Of a stretch of DNA of 64,000 nucleotides, positions 35,675 through 43,487 are shown piece after piece. Source of the DNA: Plutella xylostella. Taxonomy: Eukaryota > Arthropoda > Insecta > Lepidoptera > Plutellidae. The DNA is taken from positions 4,345,001-4,409,000 of the forward strand of contig NC_064008.1 in NCBI RefSeq assembly GCF_932276165.1. Direction: 5' to 3'. Both the position numbers and the translations under genes were made by a program. Positions within the stretch are counted from its first letter, which is position 1. Each line of letters begins with the position of its first letter. Under the pieces are notes generated by a model. It made no database searches, was not told the origin of the DNA, and was given only the letters and a program-made list of their open reading frames with translations.

Positions 35675-35774
35675 CAAAACACACAAACACTCATACCTTG
35701 TACTAATGTACCTACTCCCTTACGGGGTAAGCAGAGGTGCATTGCTGCACCCACTTTTCACCAGTGTTATGTTA
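35675..35774 (-). repeat. (TG)n-tailed retroposon, outer part, interrupted
   Basis: ACCTTGTACTAATGTACCTA, GCAGAGGTGCATTGCTGCAC and CCAGTGTTATGTTA match the reverse complement of 25262-25340. The copy breaks after GTTATGTTA where the GC-rich element begins. More of it (AATCCCAAT, TAGGGGGCGGGCCTCTTGCC) reappears at 36168-36227. Confidence 0.7.
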
Positions 35775-36614
35775 CCCCCTGGCCACAGCCAATTGCGGCG
35801 CGGCGTGCGGCGCGGCGAGCGGCGCGGCTAGCGGTGAGCGCCGAAAACAAACGCTAGACAACGTACGAAGTATGCCACAGCTAGCCGCGGCGCGAAATGC
35901 GGCGCGGCTAGCGGCGCGGGTTGACTGGCGCGGTGCGCGGCGGCGGCGGGCGGCGCGGTGTGCGAGCGAAACAAATGTACTAGAGAGTATCGAGGCGGCC
36001 ACAGCTCAAAGCGGCGCGCGCGGCGGCATCAAGTGGACGGACTAGCCAACGCGCGACCAAAACAGCGGTCGCAACTGGTCGAGCTGTGGCATACCACCGC
36101 AATCCGCACCGCCCGCCGCCCCTCACGCCGCACCTCATCCCGCACCGCTGAAAAATAAATCAATAAATAATCCCAATAAATAAAAATAATAATAAATAGG
36201 GGGCGGGCCTCTTGCCATTTTAGGCCGTGGCCACAGCTTTCAGCGGTGCGGGATGAGGTGCGGCGTGAGGGGCGGCGGGCGGTGCGGATTGCGGTGGTAT
36301 GCCACAGCTCAAAAACAAAATTATTTGTTTTGGTCGCGCGTTGGCTAGTCCGTCCACTTGATGCCGCCGCGCGCGCCGCTTTGAGCTGTGGCCGCCTCGA
36401 TACTCTCTAGTACATTTGTTTCGCTCGCACACCGCGCCGCCCGCCGCGCCGCGCACCGCGCCAGTCAACCCGCGCCGCTAGCCGCGCCGCATTTCGCGCC
36501 GCGGCTAGCTGTGGCATACTTCGTACGTTGTCTAGCGTTTGTTTTCGGCGCTCACCGCTAGCCGCGCCGCTCGCCGCGCCGCACGCCGCGCCGCAATTGG
36601 CTGTGGCCAGGGGG
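35775..36614. mobile_element. 840-bp GC-rich palindromic transposon pair
   Basis: The left arm (about 35775-36150) and right arm (about 36240-36614) are near-exact inverted copies, with an AT-rich centre holding part of a (TG)n retroposon. TTA flanks both outer ends (35772-35774, 36615-36617). The outer terminus is CCCCCTGGCCACAGCC. Within each arm (T/G)GCCACAGC recurs about every 90-125 bp, each followed by GCGGCGCGG-rich sequence and then an AAACAAA word. The 3-bp TTA duplication fits PIF/Harbinger-type elements. The 76-102-codon frames on both strands are consequences of the GCGGC repeats. Confidence 0.75.
36228..36614 (-). mobile_element. Complete GC-rich MITE (right arm)
   Basis: This arm is complete by itself: termini GGCCGTGGCCACAGC and GCTGTGGCCAGGGGG (inverted, 12 of 15 matching) with TTA immediately outside both (36225-36227, 36615-36617). 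The left arm lacks the inner terminus. So the palindrome is one intact 387-bp MITE next to an inverted, truncated copy. Confidence 0.7.
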
Positions 36615-36627
36615 TTAGGGGCACATC

Positions 36628-36712
36628 TAAGACCCGAGAACAAATATCTGCCCCAGCCGGGAACCCGGGACTTTCGGCTCAGTAGTCAGGGTCACTTCGC
36701 CATTCGGTCGTC
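36628..36712 (-). repeat. SINE family A head fragment
   Basis: AAGACCCGAGAACAAATATC, TGCCCCAGCCGGGAACCCGG and CAGTAGTCAGGGTC are the complement of the family A head. A small deletion removes part of the B box (TCGA missing). Confidence 0.75.
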
Positions 36713-36769
36713 TAAACATAACATAAAATACCAACACCAATATTTGAAATTTGGAAGCTGCATGTGATG

Positions 36770-36830
36770 GCTTAGCAGTTTCTCGTTCTCTTATTCGAGA
36801 GGCAGAGGATTCAAATCCTGATATATATAT
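36770..36830 (+). repeat. tRNA-like SINE head fragment
   Basis: GATGGCTTAGCAGTTTCTCG, then TTATTCGAGAGGCAGAGG and GGATTCAAATCC give A-box-like and B-box-like words resembling the head of the 18-kb family. Confidence 0.4.
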
Positions 36831-36890
36831 TCTACCTACATTCCAATTATTTACACTCACGAGCAATGAAAAAGTTACACCGAATAAAGT

Positions 36891-37033
36891 GACGACCGAA
36901 TGGCGTAGTGGTTAGTGGCCCTGACTGCTATGCCGAAGGTCCCGGGTTCGATTCCCGGCTGGGGCAGATATTTGTTTAAAGACAGATATTTGTACTCGGG
37001 TCTTGGGTGTTGATATTTATATTTAGTATCTAT
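36891..37033 (+). mobile_element. SINE family A, 5' part, split by hAT element
   Basis: Good A box (TGGCGTAGTGGTTAGTGG) and B box (GGGTTCGATTCCCGG). The SINE breaks at GTATCTAT and resumes at 38462. Confidence 0.9.
37026..37033. repeat. hAT target duplication, left
   Basis: GTATCTAT, repeated exactly at 38462-38469. Joining the two SINE halves across one copy restores the (TATC)n run seen in other family A SINEs. Confidence 0.9.
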
Positions 37034-38461
37034 TAGTGATGTAACGAATATGTGTTTTTTGACATTCGCGAATGCGAATGCGAATGCGAATATCTGATAT
37101 CGACATTCGCGAATGCGAATGCGAATATTCTGTTTGTGTTCAAATTTGGCGCCATTTGTATGGTTTTGTGGCAGTATCGTACTGAACGAGGTACGTTCCG
37201 TTCTAGGCGCATTCCGAATCAGACTAGCCAATACTAGTCGCAGTTTTTTTTTTAAAGTAGCTTAATAAACTTAACACTTTATTAAGCTCCGTAACTGTTA
37301 CGACACATTGCGACTGTGTGCGGTTTCTGAGGGCGACTTACACGAAAAATTTAAATATATAGATATCTTGCTCTGACACTATACTATCAAAATTCGCTTT
37401 TTGTTTGATTAAAAAGTTTATTTATGTCAGACCACTACAAATTATTTATATTTAGGTCCTAAGAAACTATTTGAAGTCGGCTAATGCCGAATTTCGGGTG
37501 ATTTCGATTATATGCGATTTCTTCCAAGCGCAGCCATACTTTGAACTGTGGAACCATTCACCTTGATGGCAATTTAAAAACCACGCTTGGGTTGACTCAG
37601 GGCGCAAGGACCGAACGCGCGTGTTAAAACGTAAAATTAGTAAAAAAGTGCATATTTCGGCATTTTCGAATTTTCGGAATTACCCGCACATCGGTAATTA
37701 AGAAATCAGTTAAGTTACTTAAAGGATTGCTGTTTCATCCAAAAGATTGTCATTTTTGTTCACTAAGTTGTGAGTTTAAAAACCCTAGCTCATATTTTTT
37801 TTGTATTTTATAACTAGGGTAGTTCCAAATGTTGGAACATTTTAATATGAAATGCTGTGGATCGGGTAATTTTGAATTATAAATATCACATAAATGTGTA
37901 AAAGTTCTTCTGGACAGTAATCGGAATTACCCGCATATGTTGGGAATTACCCTCAAGCAATGGAAAAAAATCAACTTTAGAAACTTAAATATTTACGAAT
38001 TCCGAGGGTATTTACAGAATCCTATGAAACATAGTTTTAGGTTGTATATTCAAGTATACAAAGCGATCTTACATGAATAACAATAACCCAACCAGTTCTG
38101 ATAATGTGACAAAATTCGAACATGTAGCGGACTCGACCAAAAACCTTTCGTAATAACCCACCTTCACTATATCTTAAGTTTCGTTTCCCAAAGTAAATAA
38201 ATAATACCAAGTGATTAAGTAAAACCGGTCATGAAGAGGGTAACTTGTAATACCTAAGTAAAATGGTTATAGATGAATGGATTTCGATATTGTTAACCTA
38301 CCATTATTTTCAAATACTTACTTAGTGTTTTTTCTAATAAGTACTGATATTCGCAAAACATTCGCACAAAATTTTGCGAATGCGAATGCGATTGCGAATA
38401 TCCAAAAACATGCGAATATTCGCGAATGCGAATGCGAATGCGAATATTCGTTACATCACTA
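37034..38461. mobile_element. 1428-bp non-autonomous hAT-type element
   Basis: Inverted termini TAGTGATGTAACGAATAT / ATATTCGTTACATCACTA and an exact 8-bp target duplication are the hAT superfamily signature. Just inside each end sits an array of GCGAAT hexamers (37075-37125 and 38375-38450), including the palindrome ATTCGCGAAT. The interior has no recognisable transposase or long frame. The word GGAATTACCC recurs near 37677, 37921 and 37951. It must be mobilised in trans. The insertion postdates the SINE. Confidence 0.85.
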
Positions 38462-38587
38462 GTATCTATCTATCTATGTATTTGTGTAGATATATCAGCT
38501 GTCCGACACCCATAACACAGGTTCTGCCTAGCTTGGGGTCGGATGGCCGTGTGTGAGATGTCCCCACATATTTATTATTATTATTAT
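38462..38587 (+). mobile_element. SINE family A, 3' part
   Basis: Continues from 37033: (TATC)n, CACCCATAACACAGGTTCTG, CTTGGGGTCGGATGGCCGTG, ATGTCCCCACATA and an (ATT)n tail. Confidence 0.9.
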
Positions 38588-38741
38588 GTCGTTACCGTCT
38601 CGGGACCATGAGGTCCCGGGCATTTGGAAGGCGTGCATGGGGCCGAAGCCAACATATTATTATTATTATTATTATTACACCTGCCAGTGACGTTCCATAT
38701 GTCACTGGAACTTTTTTTATTGTGTATTTAGAAATAAGGAA
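38588..38741. other. Short spacer between repeats
   Basis: A hairpin CGGGACCATGAGGTCCCG (38601-38618) and an (ATT)n run at 38656-38675 suggest the remains of another short retroposon. Confidence 0.4.
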
Positions 38742-39270
38742 TAGGGAATATGCAAGTGGTTCAAATAAAGGTCAAATATTATTTATAATAAACTTTGTTG
38801 TTTCATAACTACGACTACATCATTATTTTTGATTATAATTTATTTTTGAGCAAGTAAATGAAGTTGAAAAGTACAAAAAAACTTCGGTAAATTCTAACTT
38901 CCGAGAAACGTCACCCATTTTCTTAGGGCGGATGTGACGTCATAATTCTTTATATATCAATCTCAGAATAATAACTTCTTTGCGTTTGCGTATAGTTAAA
39001 TAAATGTCAAGTGTAAACAAAGAAATGTTAATGTCACCGAGTATTTGTGATGCTCGTTGTGATCAGATACGATGGATCACATAAAAATTCTTCCAATAGA
39101 TCCTAGCCTCCTATAACCTCTCCACTTCTTTGTTTGATATGCTTGTTTGTTTGCAAAGTTTAGGACTTTTTATATTTTTTGTTGGTAGTGTATGGGCTGC
39201 CACTAGTTGTTCTATTGTAATGAGGCGTAAACAGCCATTCGCCAGTCAACGAGCCACTAAAATATGCTCA
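38742..39270 (+). repeat. ~530-bp direct repeat, left copy
   Basis: Nearly identical to 43488-44020 (a handful of substitutions and small indels, for example AATAGATCC against AATACGAGTAGATCC). Starts TAGGGAATATGCAAGTGG and ends near CAACGAGCCACT. It corresponds to the first third of the 1.5-kb TIR element at 43488-44996, so it is a truncated copy of that element. Confidence 0.85.
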
Positions 39271-39555
39271 ATACATTACTGTAGGATTTGACTTAGGTAA
39301 ATAATGCTTAATAAGTTAAAAGTTGTGTGTTGTATTGTGCAAATTAATGTGAACACGAGTGAAAATATGAAAAAAATACATTTATTAGTTCTAAAATAAA
39401 AAAAACAGAGATATATTAATACAATTTAAGATATTTTAATAGAAAATGTGTCCTCCCTGGCTTTTATAACTTCTTCAACACGTTTTGGCATAAAATCGAC
39501 ATGATTTTAACAATTTTCTGATATTTACTGGTTTAAAAAACTTGTATGGATTACA
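39271..39555 (-). pseudogene. Tc1/mariner transposase C-terminus, fragment
   Basis: On the minus strand 39503 to 39449 reads HVDFMPKRVEEVIKARED, matching the closing motif of Tc1-type transposases (SMPRRxxAVIxAxG). A stop precedes it, so the gene is dead. The preceding part of the protein lies at 43140-43320; the LINE at 39.6-43.1 kb has inserted between them. Tc1 transposases cut and paste DNA at TA sites. This copy retains no catalytic core here. Confidence 0.65.
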
Positions 39556-39620
39556 AGAATAGAATAGAATAGAATATTTTTTATTTGCATGAATGTAGGT
39601 AAATGGCAAGTTATTACAAA
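39556..39620 (-). repeat. Small LINE 3' tail
   Basis: Minus strand: TTACCTACATTCATGCAAAT, AAAAAATATTC and a (TATTC)n end. ATTACAA lies just outside each edge (39549-39555 and about 39614-39620), which may be a target duplication. It is a 5'-truncated LINE piece next to the full LINE. Confidence 0.5.
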
Positions 39621-39725
39621 TTATAGAATAGAATAGAATAGAATATATCTTTATTGAACACCACAAATTATAAAATAAAAAAGAGAGAACTTATAAACTA
39701 GGAACAATGAACAATAGGCGACCTT

Positions 39726-39740
39726 ATCGCTTAGAGCGAT
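39726..39740 (-). other. Conserved 3' UTR hairpin of the LINE
   Basis: Minus strand ATCGCT-CTA-AGCGAT followed by AAGGTCGCC. The arms differ from those of 13350 and 32927 (ATTGCT/AGCAAT) by a paired change, which preserves the stem. Such 3' hairpins are typically recognised by LINE reverse transcriptases; that role is inferred here. Confidence 0.6.
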
Positions 39741-39992
39741 CTCTTACAGGTAACCTTAAACATAAAGAAATAAAAGTAAAGAAAATTTGAGGGCGGTGTA
39801 CCTACTACCTAACTACTTATAATATAGCTAAATAAACCATACATACTATAGCTACATAAATACTAACATAAGTTACATATTCTAACTAATATACCTACAT
39901 ACCATTATTTACATACATACAAACATACATACATCCTATATATATACAATAAATACCTATATTCATACAACATCTCGAAGGTAGGTAAGTAA

Positions 39993-42947
39993 CTATTGAG
40001 ACAGATAATGTTTTTTGACAGAACTTTTAAAAACCTGCAGTGATTTAGAGCTACGGACACTTAGAGGCAGAGAGTTCCACAGCTTAATTGCTTGAACCGT
40101 AAAAGAGTTGGTATAAAATTTGGTCGAATGCGCAGGATATTCCAGTAGAAGTTGCTGAGATGAACGCATAGGCCTTCCCTGCGCATTCAAACGAAATTCA
40201 AACCGTTCCCTTAAGTAGTTTGGTGCACATGGGTTGAAAAGTATTGAGTACAAGAGAGAAAGAATATGTGCATTCCGTCGGAGGCGAATCGGGAGCCACT
40301 TGAGTTTAGTGCGGTATTCTGAAATATGGTCAAATTTTCGTAAGCCGAAAATTATTCGTATACAGAAGTTTTGAAGGCGCTCAAGTTTGTTTAATTGCTC
40401 CTCAGTGAGATCCGGATAGCTGGCGTCAGCGTAGTCGAGTAGAGGAAGAAGAAGGGTTTCAACAAGCGAAACCTTAGTAGATGTTGGTAGAAAATTGCGC
40501 AGACGCCTTAATGAAGAAGCAGACGCAAATATCTTTCGGCTCAATGCAGCCATTTGCGGAGCCCAAGTTAGGTTGCTGTCGATGTAGATACCAAGGTTCT
40601 TTACAACATTGCTGAATGGAATAATGTTGCCATCAAAGGATATCGGAGGTATCTGGGGCCAGTCAACTCTCGACTTCAATCTGGGGCTGCCTAGTACTGC
40701 AACCTGTGTTTTTGTTGGATTAATTTTCAATCCGTAGGATTTGCACCACACTGATATGCTATTCAAATCGGAGTTGACACTTGAAATCGCATCAGGAAGA
40801 TCTATCGGTGTTGACTGCATATATATTTGGAGATCGTCTGCATACAAGTGGTAGAAAGAAGAAAATTTATGAGAAATGCTGTTTATGAAGACAGCGAAAA
40901 GTAAAGGAGATAAAACGCCACCTTGTGGGACGCCGGCAGAAGAGTTACACCACGTAGAAAAGGAATCCTCTACACGAATCCGCTGTCGGCGCCCATACAA
41001 ATAACTATGAAACCAGCCAACAGCTCCTGGAGATATGTTGAGTGAACTCAAAATTCCTAGCAGTATTTCAAAGTCGACTGTGTTAAAGGCGTTACTGAAA
41101 TCAAGCAGTGCCAATACAGTAAGCTCACCTTTTTCCATGCCCCAACGGATGTCATCAGTAATTTTTATCAAGGCCGTAACCGTACTGTGGCCAGGACGAA
41201 AACCAGATTGATAGGGATTAAGGAGATTATTTCGGGAGAGGAAGGAACTTAGTTGATTATGAACTAAACGTTCGAGAACTTTGGAGAGGAATGGTAAAAT
41301 AGAAATAGGACGATAGTCTGAAAAGGAAGAAGGTTGGGATTTTTTGGGAAGAGGAGTTATTTGAGCATCTTTCCACGCTGCGGGAAAAACTTGTGCTGTG
41401 ATAGAGGAGTTCAAGATGTGGGTGATGATAGGGATGATGACATCAATGATAGGGAGGACCATCTTTCGACTAACACAGTCGCTACCAACTGCGTTGGAGG
41501 TAATAGAAATAATAGTTTTCTCAACATCACATTCACTGAATTGGCTAAAATGAAAAGAAGGAAAGTCAGGAGTTGGTAAAGATGATAGATGATTAAGTGT
41601 CTTAGTTTTAACAGCATCACTGAGGGCTGAAGAAGAGGAAAAATGTTGGTTAAGAGAGTCTATGTTCAAATTACTAGGTAGAGAATTTGGCTGTGGTTTT
41701 CCAACTCCTAAAGACTTCAGAAATCTCCAGACCCTAGCTGGATCTCCATTCTCAATTGATTCGTGAATATGGCGTCTTTGAGCATTTCTACACGCCTTGT
41801 TGCAGCGATTCCTTGCAGTGTGATACTTCTCCTTATTGGTATCCGTGGGTCGGCACTTATACCTGTACTTGGCAACATTTTTGCTATGCATAAGAACCCT
41901 GATATCATCCGTCAACCATGGAGCTGGTAAGTGCTTCATCTTCACTTCACGAACTGGAGCATGTTTGTCGTAAAGTTCAACAAGAAGTTCGTTGAACTTA
42001 GCAACCTGCTCGTCTACAGAGTTCGTTGTAAGGATCGATGACCAGTCTACTTTCAATGCATCTGCACGCAACTTATCTACGTCCATACGACTAAAATTTC
42101 GCTGAAGAAGAATTCTCGGCTTCGCTTTTGGGGGTCGAATTTTATAGGATAAATATATGAGATCGTGATACGAGAAGGCATCGGCAGTACATTGGCCGTG
42201 TTTAGCAACGTGAATAGAGGAAGATACTAATATGAGATCGAGAAGAGATGGGTTACAATTTGGAAAATGATGTGTAGGATTAAGAGGAAGGATATTAATA
42301 TTGCTAGATTTGGTTATAGATTCCAATAAAGAAGACCGACAATCCTGTTTTAACATACAAGTGTTGAAGTCCCCCATGAGCACTGTGTGAGGGTAGTTGG
42401 GTGTAAAATCTTCAAGGAGTTTCTCAAAAGAGCTAAAATAATTGACCTTTGACGAATGACAGTAGAAGACACCAAGAAGGATTTTTGTGTGTGATAGAGT
42501 TACCTCAAGAAATAGATGTTCTCCTGCATTCTGTGGGGTTGGCTGGGTGGACATACTTATTACGGAGTATGGAATATTTGTGCGAAGGTATATGGCCACC
42601 CCACCGCCACCACCAGTAGTGCGGTCATTACGTATAAGCTGAAAACCTGGTAAACAGTATAATGACGAAGAGTGACAAGGTTTGAGCCAAGATTCGGATA
42701 TAAGAATGGCATGAAGGCCGCGGAGACGTTTAACATCAAAAGTTGCCAGCATATCTGAAAAATGAGACGGAATGCTTTGTGCGTTGATATGAACTACGTT
42801 AAAGTTTTTCTGAACACTCGAGAAATTTGACACTAAAGTATCTGACAAGCACGGAATACTTTTAAAGCTGCAGTTACTACTATTTAGTTCGTCTGAAGAA
42901 GCACATGAAACATAACTGCCGTCACTGTCGTCACAATTATCAAGCAT
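39993..42947 (-). CDS. LINE endonuclease/reverse transcriptase (ORF2), intact
   Basis: The 984-residue protein copies its own RNA into a nicked chromosomal site. Residues ~50-265 form an APE-type endonuclease: NAQS at 55-58, SESW at 84-87, GDFN at 192-195 and a YHD (in place of SDH) at 260-262. Residues ~535-790 are the reverse transcriptase: DYRPIS at 544-549, SGFRPGHST at 581-589, LDFSNAF at 615-621, GVPQGGVLSPLLF at 672-684 and catalytic YADD at 702-705. The C-terminal ~190 residues (LNKLERLQN, KLKWLPIRLRR, KLWNSLP) are typical of CR1/L2/Daphne-type LINEs. There is no stop or frameshift over 2955 bp, so the copy is young. Length is normal for this protein family. The ATG at 42947 is the first in frame; the N-terminal 45 residues are acidic and unrecognised. 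The exact clade is uncertain. Confidence 0.9.
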   Translation of the reverse strand: MLDNCDDSDGSYVSCASSDELNSSNCSFKSIPCLSDTLVSNFSSVQKNFNVVHINAQSIPSHFSDMLATFDVKRLRGLHAILISESWLKPCHSSSLYCLPGFQLIRNDRTTGGGGGVAIYLRTNIPYSVISMSTQPTPQNAGEHLFLEVTLSHTKILLGVFYCHSSKVNYFSSFEKLLEDFTPNYPHTVLMGDFNTCMLKQDCRSSLLESITKSSNINILPLNPTHHFPNCNPSLLDLILVSSSIHVAKHGQCTADAFSYHDLIYLSYKIRPPKAKPRILLQRNFSRMDVDKLRADALKVDWSSILTTNSVDEQVAKFNELLVELYDKHAPVREVKMKHLPAPWLTDDIRVLMHSKNVAKYRYKCRPTDTNKEKYHTARNRCNKACRNAQRRHIHESIENGDPARVWRFLKSLGVGKPQPNSLPSNLNIDSLNQHFSSSSALSDAVKTKTLNHLSSLPTPDFPSFHFSQFSECDVEKTIISITSNAVGSDCVSRKMVLPIIDVIIPIITHILNSSITAQVFPAAWKDAQITPLPKKSQPSSFSDYRPISILPFLSKVLERLVHNQLSSFLSRNNLLNPYQSGFRPGHSTVTALIKITDDIRWGMEKGELTVLALLDFSNAFNTVDFEILLGILSSLNISPGAVGWFHSYLYGRRQRIRVEDSFSTWCNSSAGVPQGGVLSPLLFAVFINSISHKFSSFYHLYADDLQIYMQSTPIDLPDAISSVNSDLNSISVWCKSYGLKINPTKTQVAVLGSPRLKSRVDWPQIPPISFDGNIIPFSNVVKNLGIYIDSNLTWAPQMAALSRKIFASASSLRRLRNFLPTSTKVSLVETLLLPLLDYADASYPDLTEEQLNKLERLQNFCIRIIFGLRKFDHISEYRTKLKWLPIRLRRNAHILSLLYSILFNPCAPNYLRERFEFRLNAQGRPMRSSQQLLLEYPAHSTKFYTNSFTVQAIKLWNSLPLSVRSSKSLQVFKSSVKKHYLSQ

Positions 42948-43139
42948 TGTTGTATGTTATAAAAATAAATATAATAATATAGTAATTATAATATAAATAA
43001 ATAAGATAATTATCTATTTATAACTTTTAAACCTAATCTAGTTTGCTACCTGCATAAAGGTACCCGCCAGCTATAAGTACAGCTACATCCTGCCCTTTGG
43101 GGGCGTACAAATATTATTACATGAGTATTTGGTGCATGC

Positions 43140-43485
43140 ATACCATTAATAATAATACAGCCTCAATCATTTTAGTTTTTCTTGTGTAATCCGTTTTCCG
43201 AAGTCTAACTTTGACGATGGCCCACTTATTTTCAATGGGATTAAGTGCCTGTGAGTTCTCTGGCCATCCAAAGGCATTATACCTTGTTGTCCTTGAAATA
43301 TTTAAGCATAATCTTGGACACGTGGAATGGAGCCGAATTTTGTTGAAAAACTTATTGACCGTTAGCTATGCTTAAATATTTCAAGATCAACAAGATATCA
43401 TGCCTTTGGCTGGCCAGATAACTCACCGGCACTTAATCCCATTGAAAATAAGTGGGCCATCGTGAAAGTTAGACTTCGGAAAACG
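43140..43485 (-). pseudogene. Tc1/mariner transposase pieces in head-to-head inversion
   Basis: The minus-strand piece (43266 down to about 43190) reads WPENSQALNPIENKWA, continuing IVKVRLRKT. The plus-strand piece (43411-43485) reads WPDNSPALNPIENKWA and the same IVKVRLRKT. This is the DDE-domain end of Tc1 transposases (WPxxSPDLNPIENxW). The arms 43191-43307 and 43369-43485 are inverted copies around a 61-bp loop that also has transposase-like sequence on the minus strand (HVSKIM). Frame breaks make both pieces non-functional. The minus piece continues across the LINE to 39503. Confidence 0.75.
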
Positions 43486-43487
43486 AA

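Larger units (their letters stand above)
39621..43110 (-). mobile_element. Near-complete CR1-group LINE (~3.5 kb)
   Basis: Contains one intact ORF (39993-42947), a 370-bp 3' UTR with a conserved hairpin (39726-39740), a polyadenylation signal CAATAAAG at 39649-39656 and a (TATTC)n tail at 39624-39645. Upstream of the ORF only ~160 bp remain, AT-rich and then a GC-richer CGCCCCCAAAGGGCAGGATG. No ORF1 is present. The insertion interrupts a Tc1 pseudogene. An obvious target duplication was not found. Confidence 0.8.

Noticed and set aside
35737..36767. Overlapping Arg/Ala-rich open frames on both strands
   Set aside because: They are translations of GCGGC repeats inside the palindromic element; symmetric frames on both strands show they are not genes.
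41334..41908. Additional frames inside the LINE
   Set aside because: Shadows of the intact 984-codon reverse transcriptase gene in other frames.
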